Assembly: GCA_016712535.1 (NCBI GenBank)
Contig: JADJQW010000003.1
Location: 198,501-262,500, forward strand
DNA: 64,000 nt
Direction: 5' to 3'
From: Flavobacteriales bacterium
GTDB lineage: Bacteria > Bacteroidota > Bacteroidia > Flavobacteriales_F > PHOS-HE28
Shown piece by piece: positions 26,463 to 35,299 of the stretch. The position numbers and the translations under genes are program-made. The notes beneath the pieces were generated by a model that saw only the letters and a list, made by a program, of their open reading frames with translations, was not told the origin of the DNA and did no database searches. Numbering within the stretch: the first letter of the stretch is position 1; each line of letters begins with the position of its first letter.

Positions 26463-28139
26463 ATGCCCTTCCCCACCGACCTCGAGATCGCGCAAGCCGC
26501 GCGGATGAAGCCAATCGCTGAGATCGCGAAGAACCTCGGGATCGACCCGGAAGTGATCGAGCCCTACGGCCGCACCAAGGCGAAGCTCCCCATCAACCTC
26601 ATCGACGAGAAGAGGCTCGCGAAGAGCAAGCTCATCCTCGTCACCGCGGTGAGCCCGACACCCGCAGGAGAGGGAAAGACCACCACCAGCATCGGCCTGC
26701 ACGAAGGGCTGAGCAAGCTCGGCAAGAAGAGCGTGGTGGTGCTGCGCGAGCCTTCGCTCGGTCCGGTCTTCGGCATGAAGGGCGGCGCCGCCGGCGGCGG
26801 TTATGCGCAAGTGGTGCCCATGGAGGACATCAACCTCCACTTCACCGGAGACTTCAGCGCCATCGAGAAGGCCAACAACCTTCTCGCGGCGCTCATCGAC
26901 AACAACCTGCAGAACCGCAAGCGATCCCTGGGCATCGACCCGCGCACCATCGCCTGGAAACGCGTGATGGACATGAACGACCGCGCCCTGCGGAAGATCA
27001 CCATCGGGCTTGGCGGCGTGAACGGCGGAGTGCCGCGCGAGGATGGATTCAACATCACGCCTGCGAGCGAGGTGATGGCGATCCTGTGCCTGGCCACCTC
27101 TTTCGAGGACCTTAAGAAGCGCCTCGGCGACATCTATGTGGGCCAGCGCTGGGACCGCACGCCGGTGTATGCCCGCGACCTGAAGGCCGAGGCCGCCATG
27201 GCCATCCTGCTGAAGGACGCCATCAAGCCGAACCTGGTGCAGACGCTCGAAGGCAATCCGGCGATCCTGCATGGAGGTCCCTTCGCCAACATCGCGCAAG
27301 GGGTGAACAGCGTCCTCGCCACAAAGATGGGCCTGAGCCTCGGGGACTACGTGGTCACTGAAGCGGGCTTCGGGGCTGACCTGGGCGCCGAGAAGTTCTT
27401 CGACATCAAGTGCCGCGCTGCGGGCCTGAAGCCGGCTGCCGCAGTGATCGTGGCCACGGTGCGCGCCCTGCGCTATCACGGCGGGGTTGACGTGAAGGAG
27501 GTGAACACCGCCGCGCCCGACAAGCTGAAGACCGGTCTCGCCAACCTGGGCCGCCACATCGAGAACATCGCCAAGTTCGGCGTGAAGGCGGTGGTGGCCA
27601 TCAACCACTTCCCCACGGACACGCCCGAGGAGATCGACATGGTCAAGGCGTACTGCACCGAACGTGGCGCCGAGGCGATGCTCGCGCAGGGCTTCGCGAA
27701 GGGCGGAGACGGCATGACCGATCTCGCGACCGCTGTGCTCCGCGTGATCGAGGAAGGCAAGAGCGACTTCAAGCCGTTGTATGACCTGAACCTCTCGATC
27801 AAGGACAAGATCGCGACCATCGCGAAGGAGATCTACCGCGCCGATGGCGTGGATTACAGCGGCGATGCCGAGACCGCATTGCGCCGCATCGACAAGCTCG
27901 GGCTTAACAACGTGCCCATCTGCATGGCCAAGACGCAGTACAGCTTCAGCGACAACAAGGAGCTGCGCGCCGCGCCCACCGGCTTCCGCATCACCGTGCG
28001 CGACATCGAGATCAGTGCCGGCGCCGGCTTCGTAGTGCCCATCTGCGGCGAGATCATGCGCATGCCCGGTCTGCCGGAAGTGCCCGCCGCCGAGCACATG
28101 GACATCGATGCCAACGGCGTGATCAGCGGGTTGAGCTGA
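26463..28139 (+). CDS. fhs: Formate-tetrahydrofolate ligase
   Basis: This ATP-dependent enzyme charges tetrahydrofolate with formate to give 10-formyl-THF for purine and fMet synthesis. The P-loop [36 protein letters not shown] (quoted in parts: [13 protein letters not shown] and AAGGGYAQV), HFTGDFSAI and the long C-terminal half ending [11 protein letters not shown]...ANGVISGLS are typical. At 558 residues it is full length. The upstream frame from 26364 has no family similarity, so the ATG at 26463 is used. The last 83 bases have a near-copy at 31182-31264 and the last 36 a second relic at 31318-31353. Confidence 0.95.
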   Translation: MPFPTDLEIAQAARMKPIAEIAKNLGIDPEVIEPYGRTKAKLPINLIDEKRLAKSKLILVTAVSPTPAGEGKTTTSIGLHEGLSKLGKKSVVVLREPSLGPVFGMKGGAAGGGYAQVVPMEDINLHFTGDFSAIEKANNLLAALIDNNLQNRKRSLGIDPRTIAWKRVMDMNDRALRKITIGLGGVNGGVPREDGFNITPASEVMAILCLATSFEDLKKRLGDIYVGQRWDRTPVYARDLKAEAAMAILLKDAIKPNLVQTLEGNPAILHGGPFANIAQGVNSVLATKMGLSLGDYVVTEAGFGADLGAEKFFDIKCRAAGLKPAAAVIVATVRALRYHGGVDVKEVNTAAPDKLKTGLANLGRHIENIAKFGVKAVVAINHFPTDTPEEIDMVKAYCTERGAEAMLAQGFAKGGDGMTDLATAVLRVIEEGKSDFKPLYDLNLSIKDKIATIAKEIYRADGVDYSGDAETALRRIDKLGLNNVPICMAKTQYSFSDNKELRAAPTGFRITVRDIEISAGAGFVVPICGEIMRMPGLPEVPAAEHMDIDANGVISGLS

Positions 28140-28166
28140 GAGGGACGGGCACGCGGGATCGGGTGC

Positions 28167-31136
28167 TCAACGCTTCACGAAGCGGGTCGTGCCTGTTCCC
28201 TGTGCAGTGTGCAATGTGATGGAATAGACCCCATCCGCCAATCCAGCGGCATCCACGTTGATCATGCGGCCCGATCGTTCGGTCGTCACCTTCACCTCCC
28301 TTCCTGACAGGTCGCGCACGACGATAGGGGCGTTCCCGTCGGTCGGCATCGGAGAGGCGATGGTGAGGAGATCCTCCACCGGATTGGGGAAGAGGGCCAG
28401 TGCGAAGCCCATATCGGGCGATGCGATGCCCACGGACTGGGGGATCGTGTACTTCGCGATGAAGCCGTCGAGTGCGTTCGGCGCCGAACGCAGCGAAGAC
28501 GGGTCGCCGGGCATGAAGGTGACCGTGCCGGGCACGGGGAAGGAGGGGTCGAATGAATAAGTGCCGAAGCCCCCTGCGACAAAGACGTGTTGAGCATCAG
28601 CGGCCACCGCGCCACCTACCACGTCCAGCGCGTTCGTGGCGATGGCTGTTTGCGACCAGACCACGTCACCCGTGGGTTCCAGACCGGCAATGAACAGGTC
28701 CATGACGCCGATCCCACCGGCTACGACGGTGCCATCCAGGTTGATGTCGGTGGAGAACGTACCTGCCAGCACCAATTCTCCACCGGGACGGATCGACAGG
28801 CTGCCGCCCGTGCTGCCCAGGGTTGAAGTGAACTGCTTGAGCCATTGAAGGCTGCCGTTGGAGTTGATGCTGCCCACCACCGCGTAATTGCTGGAAGGGT
28901 CACCTGTGAGCGTGCTGCCGCCCACGGTGGTGATGCCTGTATGCCATCCGCAGAAGATCACCTGACCCGAGGCAGCCACGGCGACATCCACGCCTTCCTT
29001 CCACGCTGACCCGGTGCTGCCCAGTGCCCATTGAGGCGTGCCGGCGCCATTGTATTTCGCCACGAACAGGTCGCGATCGCTGGTGCCGTTCACCGTGATG
29101 GGGCCGAAGCTGCAGGCGGTGGTGTACTGGCCGGTGACATGGATGTTGCCCGCAGCGTCACAAGCCACGCGTCCGGCCGCATCCCAGCTGGTTCCGCCGA
29201 AGGCCTGGGCCCACAAGCTGGTGCCCGCTGGGTTGTATTTCGCGATGAAGCCATCGCTCAGACCAGCACTGGTGAGCGTGGTTCCGCCGATGGTGAACGC
29301 ATCGGTGAACGTGCCGACCACGATCACGTTCCCTGCGGCATCCACCTCCACGCTGGTCGCTTCCTGATTCCCGCTGCTGCCCTCGCTATGTGCCCAAAGC
29401 AGATTGCCGTTCATGTCGTATCGAGCTACGAAAAGGTCCTTGCCGTCTTGGGTCTGCAGGCTGGCCCCACCGAAGTCGAGCATGCCTTGGAAATGGCCAG
29501 CGATCACGACGTCGCCGTTCGCCGCGCGAGCGATGCCGGTGATGCGCGCTTCGGTGTTCAATCCGAACGGTTGGGTGGTCCGGATAAGACGGGTCCATAC
29601 GCATGCGCCCGATGGATCGCGCTCGCCCACGATCAGCGCGACTTTGTCGATCCCCACCACGAGTGTATCGTCGCACACGATCGCGCTGGTGCTTAAGTGA
29701 CCGCCGACATAACTGTTGCCAAGATCATCCACTGCGATGTCCGACATTCCATCGTACGTGGCTCGATGAACGCCGCAACGTGCGAGCCACTGGAATGAGA
29801 TGCTCTCATGGTAACGGGCCAGGTAGCCTTCATAGGCCGGTGTCAGCCCACCAACCAAGGTCGAATCCGTGGCATCGAACCAGTCAGTGAAGAATTGTCC
29901 GAACACGTAGTGCCCGCCTTCCGGCCCGAGCGTGTGCGTCGCTACGTAGGCCGATGTGAGCCGTGCGGCCTGCAGGAACGCGCCGGTCTGATCAACTTCC
30001 GTGAGGAACATTCCGCTGCCTACCAATGTGATGCTGCCGTAATCGGAAGTCGCGAGTTGATCTCCGCAGATCCATGCGTTGCCAGCTGCGTCCACCGAGA
30101 GGCTGGAGGCAGTTTCACCAAGGGTATTCACGGCAAGCCTTTGGGCCCATTGCGGAGCACCGCTGGCATCGCAGTAGGTGAGGAAGATGTCCGTATTCCC
30201 GGTGTTCGCGTTCGGCAGTGTGGTGCTCCCGAAGGTGGCCGTGGCACTGGTGTACATGCCGCACAGGTAAATGCCACTGCCGGAGTTCAGGCCCAAGCCG
30301 GTCACTGCATTGGCGTCGCCGCCCATCTGCTGCACCCAGGTGCAGGTGCCGCTCGCATCGAAACGGGCCAGGAACACATCGTCCGCCTGCAAGGCAGTGA
30401 GGTTCAATGAGCCAAAGGTGCCCGTGCCATCGAATACACCGGCCGCGTAGGTGTTCCCGGTGGCATCGCACGCTATCGCGACGGCCTTCGATTGCCAGGG
30501 CAGGGGATTGCTCACGCCGCCCACCCGCGCCGCCCAGAGGAAATTGCCGTTCGCATCGAGGGTGGCGAGGAAGCCGGTGCTGTCATGCGTGGCGATGAGG
30601 TTCGTGGCGCCGAAGGCGGCAGTGCCCTGGAAATAACCGCTGACATGCACGCGCCCAAGACCGTCCACGGCGATGTCCGTCGCACCATCGCTGCCGGCGC
30701 CGCCCATCTGCCGGATCCACAGCGGCTGGCCGTTCACATCTAAGCGAGCGATGATCGCATCCGATCCTGTGGCCGTGAGCGTGGTGCCGCCGAAGTTCAG
30801 GGTGCCGGTGAACTTGCTTGCCACGTACACCCCGTCTGACCCCGCGGCGGCGACCTTGCCTGTGAGCGCGGTCCTCGCCCACAGCAATGTTCCAGATGTA
30901 TCGAAGCGAGCCACGTAGTGTTGCCCCACGAGGGTATCGCCTACGATGTTGAAGGCTCCGTTCGATCCGCCGCTGATGTACAGCGTGCCATCCGAGGATC
31001 CGTCAGCCGATCCCACGGATGGGTAATCGCCGGGCGTCGTCACATTGGGAATGGTCTCCGTCCAGTCGAGCGTGGGGGATTGGGCTTGGGTTGATGCATT
31101 GAGCAGCAATGCCAGTATCACCGATCGTCTGCGCAT
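28167..31136 (-). CDS. SBBP-type repeat protein with T9SS type A sorting domain
   Basis: The 989-residue protein has a signal peptide (MRRRSVILALLLNASTQAQS). About fifteen repeats of 50-60 residues follow, built on a pattern like FGGTTLTATGSDAIIARLD then G..LWIRQMGG...D and A.DGLGRVHVSGYF, the seven-bladed or SBBP-like beta repeat common in secreted Bacteroidota proteins. The C-terminal ~85 residues form a type A sorting domain: ALFPNPVEDLLTI, VVRDLSGREV, LADGVYSITLHT and the end GTTRFVKR. It is convergent with fhs (27-bp gap). Its start is followed, 45 bp upstream, by a relic of the fhs 3' end, so the gene lies between two copies of that tail. Confidence 0.87.
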   Translation of the reverse strand: MRRRSVILALLLNASTQAQSPTLDWTETIPNVTTPGDYPSVGSADGSSDGTLYISGGSNGAFNIVGDTLVGQHYVARFDTSGTLLWARTALTGKVAAAGSDGVYVASKFTGTLNFGGTTLTATGSDAIIARLDVNGQPLWIRQMGGAGSDGATDIAVDGLGRVHVSGYFQGTAAFGATNLIATHDSTGFLATLDANGNFLWAARVGGVSNPLPWQSKAVAIACDATGNTYAAGVFDGTGTFGSLNLTALQADDVFLARFDASGTCTWVQQMGGDANAVTGLGLNSGSGIYLCGMYTSATATFGSTTLPNANTGNTDIFLTYCDASGAPQWAQRLAVNTLGETASSLSVDAAGNAWICGDQLATSDYGSITLVGSGMFLTEVDQTGAFLQAARLTSAYVATHTLGPEGGHYVFGQFFTDWFDATDSTLVGGLTPAYEGYLARYHESISFQWLARCGVHRATYDGMSDIAVDDLGNSYVGGHLSTSAIVCDDTLVVGIDKVALIVGERDPSGACVWTRLIRTTQPFGLNTEARITGIARAANGDVVIAGHFQGMLDFGGASLQTQDGKDLFVARYDMNGNLLWAHSEGSSGNQEATSVEVDAAGNVIVVGTFTDAFTIGGTTLTSAGLSDGFIAKYNPAGTSLWAQAFGGTSWDAAGRVACDAAGNIHVTGQYTTACSFGPITVNGTSDRDLFVAKYNGAGTPQWALGSTGSAWKEGVDVAVAASGQVIFCGWHTGITTVGGSTLTGDPSSNYAVVGSINSNGSLQWLKQFTSTLGSTGGSLSIRPGGELVLAGTFSTDINLDGTVVAGGIGVMDLFIAGLEPTGDVVWSQTAIATNALDVVGGAVAADAQHVFVAGGFGTYSFDPSFPVPGTVTFMPGDPSSLRSAPNALDGFIAKYTIPQSVGIASPDMGFALALFPNPVEDLLTIASPMPTDGNAPIVVRDLSGREVKVTTERSGRMINVDAAGLADGVYSITLHTAQGTGTTRFVKR

Positions 31137-31181
31137 GACCGTGGGGATTGGACATTACGAAGCTAAGGACGATCCCTTGCG

Positions 31182-31264
31182 TGCGCATGCCCGGTCTGCC
31201 CGAGGTGCCCGCCGCCGAGCATATGGACATCGACGCCAACGGCGTGATCAGCGGCCTGAGCTGA
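31182..31264 (+). pseudogene. Relic of the fhs 3' end, copy 1
   Basis: This 83-bp stretch matches the last 83 bp of fhs (28057-28139) at 77 positions. The encoded peptide is identical over its 26 residues (RMPGLPEV...VISGLS and stop). The six differences (CCG/CCC, GAA/GAG, CAC/CAT, GAT/GAC, GGG/GGC, TTG/CTG) are all synonymous. Similarity stops abruptly upstream of 31182. It therefore derives from a functional but slightly diverged fhs gene and was not a decaying copy when it was separated. Confidence 0.88.
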
Positions 31265-31317
31265 CGGTCGCACCGGCATCCTGCCTATGTTGGTCTGGAC
31301 CACAACTGCTGGAAGCC

Positions 31318-31353
31318 ATCGACGCGAACGGAGTGATCAGCGGGTTGAGTTAG
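31318..31353 (+). pseudogene. Relic of the fhs 3' end, copy 2
   Basis: These 36 bases encode [11 protein letters not shown] followed by a stop (TAG instead of TGA). They match the end of fhs at 30 of 36 positions, and the coding changes are synonymous (GAC, GCG, GGA, AGT). It follows copy 1 by 53 bp. The minus-strand gene at 31350 uses the overlapping TTA as its own stop codon. Confidence 0.75.
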
Positions 31354-32555
31354 TGCTCATCCATAACCTGAACGCGCCACCATTGTCCAGCCGTGGCTCG
31401 CACCACGTAGCCTCCTGGCGCTAGTGCGGCAACATCGCAGTCGACGCGGTCCGCTGTACGTCGCATCGGCACTCGGACGATTCGCCCGCAGGCATCTGAC
31501 CATGACAGGTCTGAGCCTGGAGGCGCGCCGAGCAAGGTGATCGCGCGTGCGGCAGGGTTCGGGTATGCGAGGCCAGAATGCTCGTTCGCTTCTTCCACCC
31601 CGGTGGTCGTGCATTCGCATTCAGAGAAATGCTCCACCGCGTAAAGCGTCTGCGGGCTGGTGGCCGTAGCGCTGTACGTGATCTCGCCATTGCTCGTGCT
31701 CGCGCCCACCCACTGTGCATCCATGCCGCCCCAGTAGAAGACGCCGCCGTTCTGGTCGATGCACGATCCTGTGAGGGCAGGCTTCATCAGCGCGTCCTGC
31801 GTGTACATGCTCGCAAGGTGCGTGACGATGCCCGTGAGCGGGTCGACCATGCTCACCCATTTCGCAGCGCCTGATTTCGGCGTCTGTCCGTACGAGGTGC
31901 CGATGACGCGGCCAAGCGCGCAATCGAAGGCGATATGTCCGAAGACCTCACCGGATAGGTTAACGATGGGCGTGTCGTAGATGAGCTCCGAGCCAATGAT
32001 GTCGATGCCGAGGATCCGTCCTCCATGCTCAAGGCCGTAAAGCTGCTCCTGTGGGTCGATGTAGCTCATGCCACCCAGGCTGTACCCGAAGTCGTCGCCG
32101 AGGTCGACCAGCTCCGTGAACGTGTTGCTGGCGCGATCGTAACGCGCGAAGACGTTGTAGCCGACGCCCGCATTCAGCACGCCGTAGAGCGCATCGTCGC
32201 ATGGGTTGTGCGCCATGCCATAGAAGCGGGTGCTCGATGGCAACGGGTAGCTGACCGAGACCATTGGCGCCTGGTTAAGCGGGTCCAGCGTGAAGAGCTG
32301 CTGCCCCGTGTTGAAGAGGTAGCGCCCGGCCGCAACATCGACGCAACTGCTGGCTGCGCTGCCAACTCCTGTGATCTGCAACGGCTCCAGTTCCGTGACC
32401 TCACCGGTGGCCAGCTCCATTCGCGCGAAGCGGAACACACCGCTGCTCGGATTGTGCAATCCGTAGAGGTGATCGGCGAGCTGGGCGCTTGCGGCAGGCG
32501 GGATGATGAGGCAAAGGGTGGCCAAAAGCAAGTGGGGTCGTAAGGCGTTGAGCAT
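31350..32555 (-). CDS. Secreted protein with a degenerate T9SS type A sorting domain
   Basis: The 401-residue protein has a signal peptide (to about residue 24, ...PPAASA). A beta-propeller-like body follows with recurring LYGLHNPSSGVFRFA, GRYLFNTGQQLFTLDP, YGMAHNPCDDALYGV and LYGLEHGGRILGID segments, read as sequential blades. The end looks like a type A domain in degraded form: LAYPNPAARAITL, then SWSDACGRIVRV, LAPGGYVVRATAG and WWRVQVMDEH. The usual final basic residue pattern is missing, so sorting may be impaired or the last residues may have been altered where the fhs relic joins (stop at 31350). Function unknown. Confidence 0.75.
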   Translation of the reverse strand: MLNALRPHLLLATLCLIIPPAASAQLADHLYGLHNPSSGVFRFARMELATGEVTELEPLQITGVGSAASSCVDVAAGRYLFNTGQQLFTLDPLNQAPMVSVSYPLPSSTRFYGMAHNPCDDALYGVLNAGVGYNVFARYDRASNTFTELVDLGDDFGYSLGGMSYIDPQEQLYGLEHGGRILGIDIIGSELIYDTPIVNLSGEVFGHIAFDCALGRVIGTSYGQTPKSGAAKWVSMVDPLTGIVTHLASMYTQDALMKPALTGSCIDQNGGVFYWGGMDAQWVGASTSNGEITYSATATSPQTLYAVEHFSECECTTTGVEEANEHSGLAYPNPAARAITLLGAPPGSDLSWSDACGRIVRVPMRRTADRVDCDVAALAPGGYVVRATAGQWWRVQVMDEH

Positions 32556-32752
32556 GATGTTCGGTTTCGCTCGAAAGATGGTGCATCCATGCCCTGACGC
32601 GCCGCCTGAGGCATCCGCTGCCCGTTATGTTCGTCAGAGCTGTTGGCGACTCGTTGGATAGGCGCGCCTTCCCCAGCCTGTACCATCTCCGCCGTTCATT
32701 AACTGGGCAGCGCACCCAACCAGAGGCGCGTCCTCTGCGTGTTCCAGATGGA

Positions 32753-32760
32753 TAGATTCG
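32753..32760 (+). promoter_or_regulatory. Putative -7 box of the FISUMP lipoprotein gene
   Basis: TAGATTCG (TAnnTTCG) lies 22 bases before the ATG at 32783. The rest of the 227-bp divergent spacer 32556-32782 shows no gene. Confidence 0.4.
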
Positions 32761-32782
32761 TTCCGCCAAACCCCCCATTGCC

Positions 32783-34756
32783 ATGAAACAGGCTTTCAGC
32801 CTCGCCTTGATCGCAGTTGTCGCGCTGGTCTCATGCCGCAAGGACCTCACCGGCGAAGGCCCGGATGCAGCGATGCCAGGGATGCCGCGGCACCACATCG
32901 ACATGGGTGGCACCACCTCGGTAACGGTATATGGCCAAGTGCTGGACGAAGGAGGCATTCCTGTTGCGAATGCCCTGGTCCAGGCGGGCTATGGGAATGA
33001 GAGCACCTTGACCGATGAGAACGGTGCCTTCGTGCTGCAAGGCATCCGGGCCTATCAGCGGATGGGCTCCGTGCGGGTCTCCAAGCAAGGCTTCTTTACC
33101 GGCTCACGATCCTTCTTGCCTGTGCCTGGCGGCAACGTGGTGCGCATCCATCTGCTCGCGCGCAACCTCGCCGGCACGGTGCAGAGCAGCACAGGAGGCA
33201 CGGTAGAGCTTGAAGGCGCGCGCATCGCCTTCGGCACAGGCGGTTTCACGCGATATGGCCAGCCTTACTCCGGACCGGTGCAGGTCTTCCTCAACTACAT
33301 CGACCCTACCAGCGAAGGTGTTTCCTATGAGATGCCCGGCATGCTGCTGGGCGCCAAGTCCGGTGAAGCCATGCCCTTGGTCACCTTCGGCATGGTGGCC
33401 GTTGAGCTTGCCGATGGCAGCGGCACGAAACTCGATCTGGCGCCCGGCGCCATGGCGAATGTGCGCCTTCCGATGGCCCCGTCGCAATCCGCTTCAGCCG
33501 CGCCTGCGATCGATCTCTGGCATTACGATCTGGCCTTGGGCTACTGGACCTTCGAGGGCCAAGCGAATCTGGTGAATGGACAGTACGAGGCCGATGTGCC
33601 GCACTTCAGCATATGGAACTTCGACGTGCCCGGCAGTGGCAGCGCGATCCAAGGCCAAGTAATCGACACCCAGGGTAATCCGGTGCAAGGCGCGGTTGTC
33701 CGCTTCGCGAACTCGAATGGCTACGCGGATTTCGAAACAAGCACCACTGGGCACTATGGCGGCATGGTGATCAATAGCACCCCGCTCACCATGACCGTTT
33801 CTCTCCAGTGCGCTGGCAGCTCGGAGGTAGTGCATACCCAAACAGTCGGGCCATTCCCGAATGGTGGCGTGATACCGCCCGTGGCGATCAGTTCACCTGT
33901 GCTATCCACCGTTACTGGCACCGTGATCAACTGCCAGGGCCTGCCGGCCGCTACGGCCTATGTGCTCGTGAATGGCAGCCCGATCTTCTGCAACAATGGC
34001 CTTTTCAGCTTCGTCACGTGCCAAGGTTCGGCCACCATCGCTGCGGCAGATTTGGGCGGCGTGAGCTGGGCGGATCCCATCACGGTTGCCATAACAGCAC
34101 CGAACATGAACCTCGGAATGGTGCAGGCCTGCGATTTCCAGGTCGCAACGGGCACAGTGACGGATGTGGACGGCAATATCTATGGCACCATCAGTTTCGG
34201 AGGTCAGGAATGGATGAGCTCCAATCTTCGCACCAGCAGGTACCGCAACGGCGATCCGATTCCCAACGTGCAGGACAACATGCAGTGGTACAACCTCAGC
34301 ACCGGCGCATGGCGGCACTACGATAACAACTCGGCGCACGAGGCGAACTTCGGGAAGCTCTATAACCACTACACGGTGAGCGATCCCCGGAACGTGTGCC
34401 CTGCCGGCTGGCACGTGCCCACTCAGGCTGATTGGGATGGACTCGAGTCCGTGCTCGGCGGGGCCGAAGTGGCGGGTGGTAAATTGAAGGAGATGGGCAC
34501 CTTGCAAGAGGGCACTGGCCTGTGGAATGCGCCCAACTTTGGCGCGACCGATCAGATCGGATTCTCGGCACGCCCGGGCGGTGCGCACTTCACCAACGGC
34601 AGCTTCAACATGGGCAATGAGGCCAGCTTCTGGACCAGTGAATCGGTCGATGAGAGCTTCTCTTATTGGCGCATGATCCATGCTGACAGCGCTTGGGTGT
34701 CTCCCGGTGAGCACGGAAACAACGTGGGCATGAGCATCCGCTGCAAGCGGGATTGA
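32783..34756 (+). CDS. Lipoprotein with carboxypeptidase-regulatory-like repeats and a FISUMP domain
   Basis: The 657-residue protein has a lipoprotein signal (lipobox LVSC, Cys at residue 18). A carboxypeptidase-regulatory-like fold follows at about 45-115 (VYGQVLDEGGIPVANALVQAG, FVLQGIR). A second such unit begins at about 290 (IQGQVIDTQGNPVQGAVVRF) and a third around 375 (VTGTVINCQGLPAATAYVLV). The last ~190 residues are a Fibrobacter succinogenes major paralogous (FISUMP) domain: VTDVDGNIYGTISFGGQEWMSSNL in parts, LYNHYTV, CPAGWHVPTQADWDGL, GFSARPGG, FWTSESVDES, and the end SIRCKRD. It is likely surface-exposed and of unknown role. A strong terminator follows. Confidence 0.87.
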   Translation: MKQAFSLALIAVVALVSCRKDLTGEGPDAAMPGMPRHHIDMGGTTSVTVYGQVLDEGGIPVANALVQAGYGNESTLTDENGAFVLQGIRAYQRMGSVRVSKQGFFTGSRSFLPVPGGNVVRIHLLARNLAGTVQSSTGGTVELEGARIAFGTGGFTRYGQPYSGPVQVFLNYIDPTSEGVSYEMPGMLLGAKSGEAMPLVTFGMVAVELADGSGTKLDLAPGAMANVRLPMAPSQSASAAPAIDLWHYDLALGYWTFEGQANLVNGQYEADVPHFSIWNFDVPGSGSAIQGQVIDTQGNPVQGAVVRFANSNGYADFETSTTGHYGGMVINSTPLTMTVSLQCAGSSEVVHTQTVGPFPNGGVIPPVAISSPVLSTVTGTVINCQGLPAATAYVLVNGSPIFCNNGLFSFVTCQGSATIAAADLGGVSWADPITVAITAPNMNLGMVQACDFQVATGTVTDVDGNIYGTISFGGQEWMSSNLRTSRYRNGDPIPNVQDNMQWYNLSTGAWRHYDNNSAHEANFGKLYNHYTVSDPRNVCPAGWHVPTQADWDGLESVLGGAEVAGGKLKEMGTLQEGTGLWNAPNFGATDQIGFSARPGGAHFTNGSFNMGNEASFWTSESVDESFSYWRMIHADSAWVSPGEHGNNVGMSIRCKRD

Positions 34757-34776
34757 ACGTTGCAGCCCTTCGCTCC

Positions 34777-34805
34777 GAGCGCCGCGTTACCTCAACGCGG
34801 CGCTC
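34777..34805 (+). terminator. Terminator after the FISUMP lipoprotein gene
   Basis: A perfect 12-bp stem (GAGCGCCGCGTT/AACGCGGCGCTC) with loop ACCTC is followed by GCATTTCC. Confidence 0.75.
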
Positions 34806-34829
34806 GCATTTCCTGGCAAACCCAATCCC

Positions 34830-35219
34830 ATGAACACGCTCATGCTCGCTCTTGCTTCTGTGCTCCTCGCAACGCCTTCTCAGCCGCGCGCCCTTGCACT
34901 CGATGGCGGCCCGCCCGCCATCCGCATCGCTGGCAAATCCGGCGGTGACATCACTGCGGCGCAATGGAGCACGGTGAAGACCGTGGACCTCGTGGGCTGC
35001 GTGCCCGGCGCCCGCATCGTCTCGCTGCGCCTCTGTGTGAGGGATTGCCAGGGGAAAGATGCCGGGCTGACTGGCAAGGAGCCCGCGCTGACGGAATCGA
35101 TGAAGGCGATGGTCTCGAATCTGCCGGTCGGCACCCGGTTCCGCGTGGGGGTGGTCGTTAGCGACCGATCGGGGAAATCCTGGGATGTCCCGGATGCAGA
35201 GTTCGTTTGGAAGGGCTGA
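34830..35219 (+). CDS. Small secreted protein resembling a GldM C-terminal domain
   Basis: The 129-residue protein has a probable signal peptide (MNTLMLALASVLLATPSQPRA). The mature part reads AIRIAGKSGGDITAAQW, VPGARIVSLRLCV and LTESMKAMVSNLPVGTRFRV, then VVVSDRSGKSWDVPDAEFVW. The order of short strands, a helix after LTESMK, and the L.VGTRF/SDRSGK.W end resemble the last domain of the T9SS/gliding protein GldM (L.PGsri..e.i...g.dG). This is a by-eye resemblance and could be wrong. It lies between two terminators with the next small gene and may be co-transcribed with it. Confidence 0.6.
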   Translation: MNTLMLALASVLLATPSQPRALALDGGPPAIRIAGKSGGDITAAQWSTVKTVDLVGCVPGARIVSLRLCVRDCQGKDAGLTGKEPALTESMKAMVSNLPVGTRFRVGVVVSDRSGKSWDVPDAEFVWKG

Positions 35220-35299
35220 ATGCCAATCGCTGTTAACGGCCGCTCCGGTGTTTGAACCAAGCTGACGCGAAGGCGTCACAGCCGCAAACCAACACGATC

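Noticed and set aside
26403..28097. A 564-codon open frame opposite fhs
   Set aside because: Same reason: a shadow frame of a conserved gene, with low-complexity composition and no motif.
31045..31353. A 102-codon frame ending in the second fhs relic
   Set aside because: It starts inside the opposite cargo gene and contains no fhs sequence before the relic; only the last eleven codons are meaningful.
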